Below are positions 14,860 to 22,213 of a DNA stretch of 36,605 nt, in pieces. Each line of letters opens with the position of its first letter. Position 1 is the first letter of the stretch. The stretch spans positions 1 through 36,605 of the forward strand of contig JANYHH010000001.1 of assembly GCA_025359505.1 (NCBI GenBank). The letters are read 5' to 3'. This DNA is from Deinococcales bacterium (lineage in GTDB: Bacteria; Deinococcota; Deinococci; Deinococcales; JAAFIG01). The notes beneath the pieces were generated by a model. That model was given only the letters and a program-made list of their open reading frames with translations. It ran no database searches and was not told the DNA's origin. Made by a program: the position numbers and the translations under genes.

Positions 14860-15792
14860 ATGGATACGAATTCACAGGATGAATTGTCGCTGCGCGATGT
14901 GTTTGCCGTTCTTCAACGCCACAGGGGATTGATTCTCGTCTTGCCAATGGCGCTTGCCCTCCTCACGCTGACCGTCACGTTGCTGCTGCCGAAGTCCTAC
15001 TCGAGCCGAGCGGTCTACAGTTTGAATATTAAAAGCGACGAGGCCTTTGCTGGTTTGCCCACCGCGTCCGGTTTGGCGCAGGCGTACAACGATTTGTTGA
15101 ACACATCCGAATTCGCTGCTGGCATCGGGGTAGAGCAACCGATCAGTGTTTTCCAGTCAAAATTCGATGATAAGAAGGGTTTGTGGACGTTGACGGCCAA
15201 GGGCAGTTCAGCCATCGAAGCCAAGGATCAAGCCGCTAAATTCAGCCGTCACTTGGAGGGCTACTTGAATGGTCAGTTGTTGACGATCGCCAAGCAAAAG
15301 CAAACAGCCAGACTGGATGTTTCGCAAATCAGTTTGCTGGACGTGCGCGATCAACTGCGCCGCGTCGAGCCGCTGCTGAAAGAAGCGCAGCTTTCCGGGA
15401 ACACAGCCGCGATTGCGGCGGCGCTCGAGGGGCAGCAGGGGGTGGGGGCGCAAACGGCTCGGTCTGCGAACCCAGCGGCGGTCAGTTTACAACTGCAAGT
15501 CAATACGTTGCGTTTGAACATCGCCAATCTGGAATCGGCGATTGTCTCGTCGCAGCGTTTGCTGGCCGCACCGAATGAATTGCGAGCCTCGATCGGGCAA
15601 GTAGCGGTGCTGCAAGTCATTACCGCGCCGGGCGAACCGCTCGAGCCAGATTTCCCGCGTCCCGCGCTGTTCGCGGCGTTGGCAGGGGTGCTGGGTTTCT
15701 TGATCGCATTGATTGCGGCTTTCGTCTTGGAAGCACTGCGCGAGCCGCGAATCCATCCCAAACCTCAGAACATGCTGGTCAGCGCAGATTGA
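14860..15792 (+). CDS. Wzz-type polysaccharide chain-length/copolymerase protein
   Basis: A 310-residue inner-membrane protein. It has a short cytoplasmic N-terminus (DELSLRDVFAVLQRHRG), a first membrane helix at about 25-46, a long extracytoplasmic region with helical segments, then a Pro-rich lead-in (PGEPLEPDFPRP) and a second membrane helix near residues 267-290. This is the Wzz/Wzc N-terminal topology. There is no tyrosine kinase domain. With the epimerase upstream it points to capsule or exopolysaccharide assembly. The C-terminal tail is short. Confidence 0.8.
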   Translation: MDTNSQDELSLRDVFAVLQRHRGLILVLPMALALLTLTVTLLLPKSYSSRAVYSLNIKSDEAFAGLPTASGLAQAYNDLLNTSEFAAGIGVEQPISVFQSKFDDKKGLWTLTAKGSSAIEAKDQAAKFSRHLEGYLNGQLLTIAKQKQTARLDVSQISLLDVRDQLRRVEPLLKEAQLSGNTAAIAAALEGQQGVGAQTARSANPAAVSLQLQVNTLRLNIANLESAIVSSQRLLAAPNELRASIGQVAVLQVITAPGEPLEPDFPRPALFAALAGVLGFLIALIAAFVLEALREPRIHPKPQNMLVSAD

Positions 15793-15840
15793 CAGTGCAG
15801 ATTGAACCTACGCTCAGTATTGCGCTTCTACTTGGAGTGA

Positions 15841-15846
15841 TAGGCT
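15841..15846 (+). promoter_or_regulatory. -10 hexamer of the AAC(3)-family gene (leaderless type)
   Basis: TAGGCT, 6 nt before the GTG at 15853. Confidence 0.55.
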
Positions 15847-15852
15847 AACGCC

Positions 15853-16743
15853 GTGCTGAACTTCGTGCGCCGTGCGTGGGCCCCGCCGGTCTCACAAGCC
15901 GATCTCGAGCGGGCGCTGTGGAAGCTTGGGGTGGACGGGTCACGTGACGCGATTTGCCATTCCAGCCTGTCGAGCTTCGGCAATGTCGTCGGTGGCGCGA
16001 GCGGCATCGTCAAGGCGCTCAGCAATGCGGTGCGAACGATTGTGATGCCGTCGTTCACATATTACACACTGGTCTGGCCAACGGGTGAGCGCAGCGCTGA
16101 CTGGCCGCAATTCCTGAGCGATGACGGCCCGCCGTTCACCAGCACCAGCCCGGTCAGCCGCGACATCGGGCGCGTATCGCAGGCGCTGATGGAACAGGCT
16201 GACTCGAGCCGTTCGATGCATCCCGCATTGTCGTTCGTGGCGCGTGGCGCAAAGGCTGCTGATATTCTGGGGGTGCAAACCCTGATGCATCCGTATGCGC
16301 CGATCGGTGTGCTGTACGCGCTGGATGCGGAAGTGATCCTGCTCGGGGTGGATCACCGCAGCAACACCGCGATGCATTACGGCGAGTACTTATCGGGACG
16401 GCCCATGCTTGAGCGCTGGGCGAACACCTCTAACGGCGCGGTCAAGACGTGCTACCCGAATTGCTCGGCAGCCTTTAACCCGATCGAGCGTCACCTGACG
16501 AGCCTGCGTAGCGCCGATGTCGGCAAGGCGAGCGTGTCGGTCATGCGGGTGCGCGACGTGGTGGACACCACGCGTAGATTGGTGGAGCGCGATCCGTTCG
16601 CGCTGCTGTGCAGTTACAGCCACTGCCGTTGCAGCGCGGTGCGCGACAAGATCAAACGCGAAGGGCTGCATGCGCGGCGTGACTCGATTCTGGAAACCTA
16701 CCTTGGTGGGACGGCGGTCAATGAGCGCAGCTCGAGCTTCTGA
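15853..16743 (+). CDS. AAC(3)-family acetyltransferase
   Basis: A 296-residue member of the antibiotic N-acetyltransferase fold (AAC(3)/YokD). Hallmarks are CHSSLSSFGNVVGGASGIV near residue 35, VMPSFTYYT near 64, HPALSFVARGAKA near 122, and PYAPIGVLYALDAEVILLGV with HRSNTAMHYGEY near residues 145-180, which hold the acetyl-CoA and catalytic His sites. Members act on aminoglycosides or on unrelated amino sugars. Here the neighbours suggest a polysaccharide or cell-surface amino sugar as the natural acceptor rather than drug resistance. The C-terminal part has a compact Cys group (LLCSYSHCRC) of unknown purpose. The TGA lies within a tandem repeat. Confidence 0.85.
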   Translation: MLNFVRRAWAPPVSQADLERALWKLGVDGSRDAICHSSLSSFGNVVGGASGIVKALSNAVRTIVMPSFTYYTLVWPTGERSADWPQFLSDDGPPFTSTSPVSRDIGRVSQALMEQADSSRSMHPALSFVARGAKAADILGVQTLMHPYAPIGVLYALDAEVILLGVDHRSNTAMHYGEYLSGRPMLERWANTSNGAVKTCYPNCSAAFNPIERHLTSLRSADVGKASVSVMRVRDVVDTTRRLVERDPFALLCSYSHCRCSAVRDKIKREGLHARRDSILETYLGGTAVNERSSSF

Positions 16744-16800
16744 CCTCGAGTTCGCAAGGTTAGCATGACCTCGAGTTGCAGGGTTCGCATGACCTCGAGC
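16741..16800. repeat. Three imperfect tandem repeats containing CTCGAG
   Basis: Units begin at 16741, 16766 and 16790, each with TGACCTCGAG; the first two continue with TT(C)GCA(A)GGTT.GCA and are 25 and 24 bp long. The first unit supplies the stop codon of the AAC(3)-family gene. Confidence 0.7.
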
Positions 16801-16826
16801 TGAACTCGCTTTGCTGTTCATCTGCG

Positions 16827-16832
16827 TACAAT
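16827..16832 (+). promoter_or_regulatory. -10 hexamer of the phosphate acyltransferase gene (leaderless type)
   Basis: TACAAT, 7 nt before the ATG at 16840. Confidence 0.65.
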
Positions 16833-16839
16833 GCACGCT

Positions 16840-17814
16840 ATGGAAACCCTCGATTTCACACGTATTGAACCCCTGCGCGACATGCGAAGCGTCGTCAGCC
16901 TCGCCAAGCTGATCGGTGGCGTCCGAGGCGCGAAACGCGTCGCGGTCGCGGCTGCCGAGGACGATCACGTGTTAGAGGCGGTGCATTCGGCGCGGCTCGA
17001 GGGGATGATCGAACCGCTGCTGTTTGGCGATGAAGCCAAGATTCGTGCGCTGTGCGCTCAGATGGGGATCGACGATGCGCGACTGAGCATCACGCACGCG
17101 GTCAGCAACGCTCAAGCGGCTGAGTTGGCGGTCAAAGCGGTGCGTGACGGTCAAGCGGACGTGCTGATGAAGGGTTTACTGGACACTGCGACGATCCTCA
17201 AAGCGGTGCTGAACAAAGAGTGGGGACTTCGCACCGGCAAATTGCTGTCGCACGCCTTGGTCTTCGACGCGCCGGGGCGCTTCGAGCGTTTGTTCATCAT
17301 GTCCGACGGCGCGATGAACATTGAGCCGGATCTCAAAGCCAAAATTGAAATCGTGCAGAACAGTGTGGCCGTCGGACACGCGCTCGGACTCGAGAAGCCC
17401 AAGGTGGCGATGCTGGCGGCGATCGAGGTCGTCAATCCAGACATGAGCACGGCCGTGGACGACGCGATCATCAGCAAAATGGGCGACCGAGGGCAAATCA
17501 AAGGCGCGATTATCGACGGCCCGCTGGCGCTGGACAACGCGGTTTCGCTCGAGGCGGCTGCAATCAAGGGAATCGTCTCGCCGGTGGCGGGCTTAGCGGA
17601 TGTGCTGATCGTCGACAACATTGATGTCGGTAACGTCTTTTACAAAACCTTGGTTTATTTCGCTGGCTCGAACGTCGCGGGGATCATCATGGGCGCGAGT
17701 GCGCCGATGATTTTGACCAGTCGCGCCGATAGCAGCGACACCAAGTTCAACAGCATCGCGCTGGCCTGTATCCTCGCGGAGCGCGGCGTCTTCGGAGCTG
17801 CGATCAAGGGATGA
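16840..17814 (+). CDS. Phosphate acetyl/butyryltransferase family protein
   Basis: A 324-residue cytoplasmic enzyme of the PTA/PTB family, which exchanges CoA for phosphate on a short acyl group. Features are DVLMKGLLDTATILKAVLNKEWGLR near residue 108, FIMSDGAMNIEPDLKAKIEIVQN near 150, VAMLAAIEVVNPDM near 188, and a C-terminal GLADVLIVDNIDVGNVFYKTL that resembles the pocket seen in phosphate butyryltransferases. No acetate or butyrate kinase lies next to it, so acetyl versus butyryl specificity is open. The start at 16840 rather than 16831 is set by TACAAT 7 nt upstream. The stop overlaps the ATG of the following broken gene (ATGA). Confidence 0.88.
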   Translation: METLDFTRIEPLRDMRSVVSLAKLIGGVRGAKRVAVAAAEDDHVLEAVHSARLEGMIEPLLFGDEAKIRALCAQMGIDDARLSITHAVSNAQAAELAVKAVRDGQADVLMKGLLDTATILKAVLNKEWGLRTGKLLSHALVFDAPGRFERLFIMSDGAMNIEPDLKAKIEIVQNSVAVGHALGLEKPKVAMLAAIEVVNPDMSTAVDDAIISKMGDRGQIKGAIIDGPLALDNAVSLEAAAIKGIVSPVAGLADVLIVDNIDVGNVFYKTLVYFAGSNVAGIIMGASAPMILTSRADSSDTKFNSIALACILAERGVFGAAIKG

Positions 17815-18540
17815 GTCTCGAGGCGGCGCAAGTTCGTTTTGAAGCAGCGCTTGAGGGTTTGTACCGTGTGTTTGCGCCGTATCCGTTTCGTACCAACATG
17901 CCGTGCTGCATTCCGCATTGTTTTGAACAAAGCGAAATCGACGCGCTGGGTGCGAAGCTGCTGCGCTCGCTCGAGCCGGGCGAACTCTCGAGCTTCGTGT
18001 TTTCGTTGCTGCTGACCTGCGGTGAGGTCGAGGATTTCAAGCACTTCCTGCCGCGTTTGTTCGAGCTGACCGCCCAGAACTGCGCGGGCTTTGTGACGGC
18101 TGAAATCGTCGTCGGCAAGCTCGAGCGGGGCAATTGGCAGACGTGGCCAGACCTCGAGCGACTGGCGGTCAGCGATTTCCTGTCGTCGTGGTGGCGCTTA
18201 GCGCTGGAACTCGACGATAACACGCGTGACGATTGCTTCGCCGCGCTGTGCTGCGCTGTGCTGCGCGGGCGATGACCCGACGCCTCACCTGCGGTTGTGG
18301 CGCGATCTCGAGGGGCTGCGTTACGCGGTGAGGCTGGCGCGGTTTGTCAATCAACACGCGACGATGATCCTCGCGGGGCGTCGGTTCAACAGCTTCGTCA
18401 GCAAAACAGCGATTCAGGCGATCCAAATGTTCTTGCGCGAGCCAGCCACTCGAGCGCGGTTTGAACAGGCGTTTTTTGCAAGCAAGAACCGCGATGACTT
18501 GAGCGCTCTCTCGCTCGCGGAGCAACTTGTGCAGTTTTGA
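17811..18540 (+). pseudogene. Uncharacterised protein gene frameshifted by a 10-bp tandem duplication
   Basis: The first frame (17811-18275) encodes 154 residues, including FRTNMPCCIPHCFEQSEIDALG, VEDFKHFLPRLFELTAQ and WQTWPDLERLAVSDFLSSWW, and ends in an unlikely CAVLRGR tail. A second frame, open to the TGA at 18538-18540, continues with GDDPTPHLRLWRDLEGLRYA. The join is a perfect duplication, GCGCTGTGCT twice, at 18243-18262. Deleting one copy restores one reading frame of 239 residues across ...AALCCAGDDPTPHL.... The gene starts inside the stop of the phosphate acyltransferase (ATGA), so it was an operon partner. Function is unknown. This is either a recent loss, a reversible slippage switch, or an assembly artefact. 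Confidence 0.82.
18243..18266. repeat. 10-bp tandem duplication causing the frameshift
   Basis: GCGCTGTGCT occurs twice in a row (18243-18252, 18253-18262), followed by a further GCGC, giving 2.4 copies. A 10-bp change shifts the frame by one. Confidence 0.9.
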
Positions 18541-18575
18541 ATCATGACGGTGTAAACGCCCCTCGAGCGTTCACG

Positions 18576-18989
18576 CTAAAACCCAAACGCCTCGAGCGCC
18601 GCTGCTGGAATCGCTTTGGGGCGGCCACTGACGACATCGACCCAGACCCAATCGGTCTGCGAATCGACCAGCACCTCGTCGCCCCGAACGATCAGGTTGT
18701 GACGCTTGGCTCGCAGTCCGCCCATCATCAGAATCTCGGTGCTGACGGTCAGCACATCGCCTAAAAATCCAGCGCGGCGGTATTTGAGGTGATGCTCGAG
18801 CATCACCGGCAGGCGGCCGCTGTCGCGCAGCGTGTCGATGTCCATGCCGACGTGGGTCGCGTGAGCGCGGGCGATGTCTTCTATTAAGCGGGCATAGGCG
18901 ACGTTGTTGACGTGCCCGAGGTCGTCGATGTCGTTTTGCGTAACGGTGATGGTTTGCGCGAAGCGTCGGTTTGATTCTGGCTGACTCAC
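18576..18989 (-). CDS. Hotdog-fold acyl-CoA thioesterase (4HBT type)
   Basis: A 137-residue single hotdog domain. The family motif D-x-x-GHVNNVAYARLIEDIARAH starts near residue 22, with the catalytic Asp/His group, and MLEHHLKYRRAGFLGDVLTV follows. It hydrolyses an acyl-CoA or similar thioester; the closest style is YbgC/FadM or 4-hydroxybenzoyl-CoA thioesterase. Substrate is unknown. It starts with GTG. The upstream TAGATA at a distance of 8 nt is only a partial match to the leaderless pattern. It is convergent with the broken gene. Confidence 0.85.
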   Translation of the reverse strand: MSQPESNRRFAQTITVTQNDIDDLGHVNNVAYARLIEDIARAHATHVGMDIDTLRDSGRLPVMLEHHLKYRRAGFLGDVLTVSTEILMMGGLRAKRHNLIVRGDEVLVDSQTDWVWVDVVSGRPKAIPAAALEAFGF

Positions 18990-19024
18990 AAGCCTTATCT
19001 AAACACGGCTCGAGCAGTGAGTGC

Positions 19025-19474
19025 TCACCAGCGTTTGAGCAGCTTCTCGCGCTCGTAAAAGCCGCGCAACCGTGAGCGTTCGGCGATGTTCAGCGCCCGC
19101 CCGAAGACCGAGTTTTTCAGCGCCCCCAGCGCAGCAACGCAGCTCGCCTCGAGCGGATGGGTGCTTGCGACGCGGTGCGCGTCCTCTAATGCCGTGAGAA
19201 TCGCGTCCATCGCGCCGTCCAAGCTGCGGTAGTCGCTGTGCTGCAAACCTCGAGTCGCGATCAGTTCGATCACCCCGGTCAGCGGCTCGAGCGCGACGGG
19301 TTGCTCCACGTCGCGCCCCTCGAAGATCGCGCTCGCTACCTCGAGCAACTGGGTTTGCAACGTCACGGGCGCGACGCTGGCAATGGACAGTAGCGCCTCG
19401 AGATCTTCAAGCCGCGCAAAGCCCTCCAAAGCCGCGAGGTCGCGCAGTCCCTCGAGTTGCTGGGCTGGGGTCAC
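19025..19474 (-). CDS. Uncharacterised 149-residue helical protein
   Basis: I do not recognise this protein. It is almost entirely predicted helix, Leu/Ala/Glu-rich, with no membrane segment, no Cys pair and a basic C-terminus (REKLLKRW). A GTG start is supported by TACAAT (minus strand, 19482-19487) exactly 7 nt upstream. Its promoter and that of the divergent membrane protein gene lie within 27 bp of each other, so the two transcripts would start about 40 bp apart in opposite directions. Confidence 0.7.
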   Translation of the reverse strand: MTPAQQLEGLRDLAALEGFARLEDLEALLSIASVAPVTLQTQLLEVASAIFEGRDVEQPVALEPLTGVIELIATRGLQHSDYRSLDGAMDAILTALEDAHRVASTHPLEASCVAALGALKNSVFGRALNIAERSRLRGFYEREKLLKRW

Positions 19475-19481
19475 GCTCGCT

Positions 19482-19487
19482 ATTGTA
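19482..19487 (-). promoter_or_regulatory. -10 hexamer of the 149-residue protein gene (leaderless type)
   Basis: TACAAT on the minus strand, 7 nt before the GTG at 19474; back-to-back with the hexamer at 19503. Confidence 0.6.
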
Positions 19488-19502
19488 AAAGACAGCGCGT
19501 AT

Positions 19503-19508
19503 TAGACT
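19503..19508 (+). promoter_or_regulatory. -10 hexamer of the four-helix membrane protein gene (leaderless type)
   Basis: TAGACT, 7 nt before the GTG at 19516. Confidence 0.6.
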
Positions 19509-19515
19509 CTGTAGC

Positions 19516-19938
19516 GTGTCACTGCTGCGTTCGGACAAAGATTTCGAGCCGCTCGAGCCGACCCGCACCGCGTGGAGCGCGGCTGTTTACGGTTTGGTGG
19601 CGGTGCTGCTGGGGTTGCTGGCGTTCGTGCTGATCTCCTCGAGTGCCTACCGCGTGGGCAGCACGGTGACGCTGCAAGCGGCGCAGCAGCGCTCTCTCGC
19701 CGTGCTGCCCGTGATTGCTGCCTTGATTGCCGCTGGAATCGCGCACGGAGTCGCGGCGCGGCTCAGTTGGACGGCGAATCGCTGGACAGTTCCCTACGGG
19801 TTGACGCTGAATGGATTGACGCTGCTGGTGATCTGGTGGCAGCCCTCGAGCCTGCGCGGATACGCGGTTGGGGCATTGTCAGCGCAACTGCTGGCGCTTG
19901 GTTTGTACCTTTGGCTGTTGAAACGCAGCTCACCTTAA
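19516..19938 (+). CDS. Uncharacterised membrane protein with four hydrophobic segments
   Basis: A 140-residue protein with hydrophobic stretches at about 20-42, 60-80, 90-106 and 115-134. The short cytoplasmic N-terminus has RSDKDFEPLEPTRTAW. No family motif is recognised. The GTG start lies 7 nt after TAGACT. Its TAA shares the palindrome TTAA with the TAA of the convergent secreted protein gene. Confidence 0.7.
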   Translation: MSLLRSDKDFEPLEPTRTAWSAAVYGLVAVLLGLLAFVLISSSAYRVGSTVTLQAAQQRSLAVLPVIAALIAAGIAHGVAARLSWTANRWTVPYGLTLNGLTLLVIWWQPSSLRGYAVGALSAQLLALGLYLWLLKRSSP

Positions 19939-20453
19939 AGAAAGCGGAACGTGCCCAGAATGTTACCGCTGACTTGACGGTAGCCTTCGTATTGTCCCCG
20001 CGAACTGAAGAACATCACGGTGTAGACCTTGCCGTTGCGAATCGTGTACGCGATAAAGCCGACAATCGGTATCTTGCCCTGCACCGCTTCAAACAGCAGC
20101 ATTCGCGCCGGTGCGCCGCCGAGGGTCGTCGGTTGCTTCAAGTGCTGCTTGTAGTTTTCAAACATCAGATTGAAGAGCTTCGGCATGATGCGGTCGTAAT
20201 CATCCAGCTTTACGCCGGGACTGGCCGGGCCAGAGGACGCGATCAAATTGGCTCGAGTGGCGGGATTGCTGGTTTTCTCAAACAGCACCACCGCCGTGCG
20301 ACCCGGATTCTCGGTCGCCGTCCACGTTTTCGGGTACGCAATGCCGAAGCCAGCCGCTCGAGATTCGTACCCCAAGTAAGTCTCGGCTCGAGCTACCGTG
20401 AGCAACAGTATCAATAGCAGCGCCGCCCAGTTTTTGACAACCCCATTCTTCAT
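19935..20453 (-). CDS. Secreted protein of PsbP/DUF1795-like type
   Basis: A 172-residue protein with an N-terminal signal peptide (WAALLLILLLTVARA, probable cleavage after about residue 23). The mature part begins ETYLGYESRAAGFGIAYPKTW, a pattern typical of PsbP-like or DUF1795 domains, and ends SRGQYEGYRQVSGNILGTFRFL, which also fits. Such proteins are exported and often of unknown role. A -10 TATGCT (minus strand, 20460-20465) is 6 nt before the ATG. The gene is convergent with the membrane protein gene through a shared TTAA. Confidence 0.72.
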   Translation of the reverse strand: MKNGVVKNWAALLLILLLTVARAETYLGYESRAAGFGIAYPKTWTATENPGRTAVVLFEKTSNPATRANLIASSGPASPGVKLDDYDRIMPKLFNLMFENYKQHLKQPTTLGGAPARMLLFEAVQGKIPIVGFIAYTIRNGKVYTVMFFSSRGQYEGYRQVSGNILGTFRFL

Positions 20454-20459
20454 GTGAAC

Positions 20460-20465
20460 AGCATA
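20460..20465 (-). promoter_or_regulatory. -10 hexamer of the secreted PsbP-like gene (leaderless type)
   Basis: TATGCT on the minus strand, 6 nt before the ATG at 20453. Confidence 0.55.
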
Positions 20466-20529
20466 AGATCAGCTCCTCGAGCCGTCTATCATGTGCCCTA
20501 CACTGCTGGCGGGTGGTCGCTACTAGCCC

Positions 20530-20535
20530 TAAAAT
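20530..20535 (+). promoter_or_regulatory. -10 hexamer of hslO (leaderless type)
   Basis: TAAAAT, 7 nt before the GTG at 20543. Confidence 0.6.
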
Positions 20536-20542
20536 GGGGCGC

Positions 20543-21430
20543 GTGAGTTACCTGCTGATCGGCACTGCCGCCCACGACACCCTGCGCGTACTGGCGATGG
20601 ACACGACCGCGCTGACCGAAGAGGCGCGGGTGCGCCATGCCACCAGCCCGACCGCGACCGCCGCGCTTGGGCGTTCGCTGACGGCGGCGCTGCTGCTGGC
20701 GCAGGTGTTATCCAAACGCCCAGAAGACCGCGTGGGCCTGCGGATTCAAGCCAGCGGGCCGATCGGCTACATCGTCACCGAAGGTGGGCGTGATGGCAGC
20801 GCACGGGGTTACGTCAAGCACCCGCAAAGCGATCTACCGCCTCGAGCCTCGGACGGCAAGCTCGATGTCGGCGGGCTGGTCGGCGCGATTGGTGAGATCA
20901 GCGTCACGCGGTTACTAGAGAATTCGGAGCCGTACACGGGCAGCGTGCCACTGGTCAGCGGTGAGATCGCCGAGGACGTGGCGATGTACCTGTCAAAATC
21001 CGAGCAGCTCCCCAGCGCGGTGCTGCTGGGCGTGCTGGTTGGCTCGAGTGGTGTGACGCAGGCGGGCGGGCTGCTGATCCAAACCATTCCCGGCGTCAGC
21101 GATGAAACGCTGGAAACTTTAGAGGCAAACCTGCGATCCATGCCGCAACTGACCAGCATCATGCGTGACGAGGGACTGGGCGGCGTGGTCGTCAGAGCGC
21201 TCGAGGGGCTGGAGTTCGTCGCGCAGCGGGAAACGCTGCCGCTCGAGTTCAAATGCCGCTGCTCGTTGGAGCGGGCGATCAACGCGATGACCTTTTTCAG
21301 TGACAGTGAACGCGAGGAGATGGCCGCATCCGGCGGGCAGGAAGTCGTCTGTCACTGGTGCAATGAGCGTTACATCGTCACACCCGATTTGCTCAGAGCC
21401 ATGAACGACTCCGCGATCGCCGCCAATTAA
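20543..21430 (+). CDS. hslO: Hsp33 redox-regulated chaperone
   Basis: A 295-residue cytosolic holdase that is switched on by oxidation. The N-terminal domain has RHATSPTATAALGRSLTAAL near residue 32 and VGLRIQASGPIGYIVTEGG near 65. The C-terminal zinc switch is intact: C238 and C240 in FKCRCS, and C270 and C273 in VCHWCN. The GTG at 20543 is chosen over upstream starts because TAAAAT lies 7 nt before it and VSYLLIG matches the usual N-terminus. It ends in a TTAA shared with the convergent TRIC gene. Confidence 0.94.
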   Translation: MSYLLIGTAAHDTLRVLAMDTTALTEEARVRHATSPTATAALGRSLTAALLLAQVLSKRPEDRVGLRIQASGPIGYIVTEGGRDGSARGYVKHPQSDLPPRASDGKLDVGGLVGAIGEISVTRLLENSEPYTGSVPLVSGEIAEDVAMYLSKSEQLPSAVLLGVLVGSSGVTQAGGLLIQTIPGVSDETLETLEANLRSMPQLTSIMRDEGLGGVVVRALEGLEFVAQRETLPLEFKCRCSLERAINAMTFFSDSEREEMAASGGQEVVCHWCNERYIVTPDLLRAMNDSAIAAN

Positions 21431-22107
21431 GACTTCTCCTCGAGCAGAGATTCACGGCTGCGCTCGAGCGTCGACTTCCCTGAATCCTCGAGTAGCGGTT
21501 TTGAAGGATCCCTCGTCGGCAGCGTCAGGCGGTAGCGCCGCGCCGCGAGGCGTGCAAAGAACGTCACCGCGCTGCCCGCGATCAGCACCGCGTTCCCGTC
21601 CAGCACACTTGACAGCAGGTAAACGCTCAAAGCTCCCAGCGCAGCGGTGCTGGCGTACAACTCACCCGGCAGGAAGATGCGCGGCACTTCCCTAGCGAGG
21701 ATATCGCGGATCACGCCGCCACCGACGCCGGAAACCGTACCGATGAAGACCACGCCCAGCGGCCCGAAGCCCAGCTTGACGCCCGTTTGCGCGGCCGTCG
21801 CGGCAAACAGCGCCAAGCCCAGCGCGTCCAGCAACTCAAGCTGCGCTTCGCGGCGCTCCAAGCGGCGGTACGCGACGAAACCCAGCAGCGAACCCGCAAT
21901 CGCAGCGATCAGATAACGCTCGTCACGAAACCACACGGCCGGCAGCACGCCCGTGAGCGTGTCGCGCAGCGTGCCGCCACCAATCGCGGTCACGCAGCCC
22001 AGCACGATCACGCCCAGCAAGTCAAAGCCTTTACGCACCCCGAGCATCGCGCCGGACGCGGCGAAGACCACAGTTCCCAGCAGAGCAGCAACCTCGAGCA
22101 GCGTCAC
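21427..22107 (-). CDS. TRIC/UPF0126 membrane protein with an acidic-basic tail
   Basis: A 226-residue inner-membrane protein with two repeats of the UPF0126 unit, now assigned to TRIC-type cation channels. Repeat one has AASGAMLGVRKGFDLLGVIV and AIGGGTLRDTLTG; repeat two has GVKLGFGPLGVVFIGTVSGV and GGVIRDILAREVP. The GGG-x-x-RD motifs are the hallmark. About 25 extra hydrophilic residues follow (DPSKPLLEDSGKSTLERSRE...), in which Leu-Glu pairs recur, some of them encoded by CTCGAG. The GTG start has TATCAT 7 nt upstream. Confidence 0.87.
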   Translation of the reverse strand: MTLLEVAALLGTVVFAASGAMLGVRKGFDLLGVIVLGCVTAIGGGTLRDTLTGVLPAVWFRDERYLIAAIAGSLLGFVAYRRLERREAQLELLDALGLALFAATAAQTGVKLGFGPLGVVFIGTVSGVGGGVIRDILAREVPRIFLPGELYASTAALGALSVYLLSSVLDGNAVLIAGSAVTFFARLAARRYRLTLPTRDPSKPLLEDSGKSTLERSRESLLEEKS

Positions 22108-22114
22108 GGACTTG

Positions 22115-22120
22115 ATGATA
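22115..22120 (-). promoter_or_regulatory. -10 hexamer of the TRIC gene (leaderless type)
   Basis: TATCAT on the minus strand, 7 nt before the GTG at 22107. It overlaps the start of the palindrome at 22119. Confidence 0.6.
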
Positions 22121-22146
22121 CTCGAGCCAAGCGCTTGGCTCGAGTA
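22119..22146. promoter_or_regulatory. Perfect 28-bp palindrome between divergent genes, candidate operator
   Basis: Each half is TACTCGAGCCAAGC / GCTTGGCTCGAGTA. It contains two CTCGAG sites and overlaps the TRIC -10 by two bases, in the 106-bp gap between the TRIC gene and the lipoprotein gene. An operator is inferred from position; a chance product of CTCGAG enrichment would not explain the matching inner 12 bp. Confidence 0.5.
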
Positions 22147-22201
22147 AGACGCCGTGAAGGGGCGCGTGGAAAAACCGACATCTGAAAGCGCGATATCTTG
22201 C

Positions 22202-22207
22202 TACTGT
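22202..22207 (+). promoter_or_regulatory. -10 hexamer of the large lipoprotein gene (leaderless type)
   Basis: TACTGT, 6 nt before the ATG at 22214. Confidence 0.5.
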
Positions 22208-22213
22208 AACGGT

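Noticed and set aside
18226..18540. The second half of the broken gene as an independent 104-residue protein
   Set aside because: It has no Shine-Dalgarno sequence or -10, its first codons lie inside the duplication-shifted frame, and deletion of one repeat fuses it to the upstream frame.
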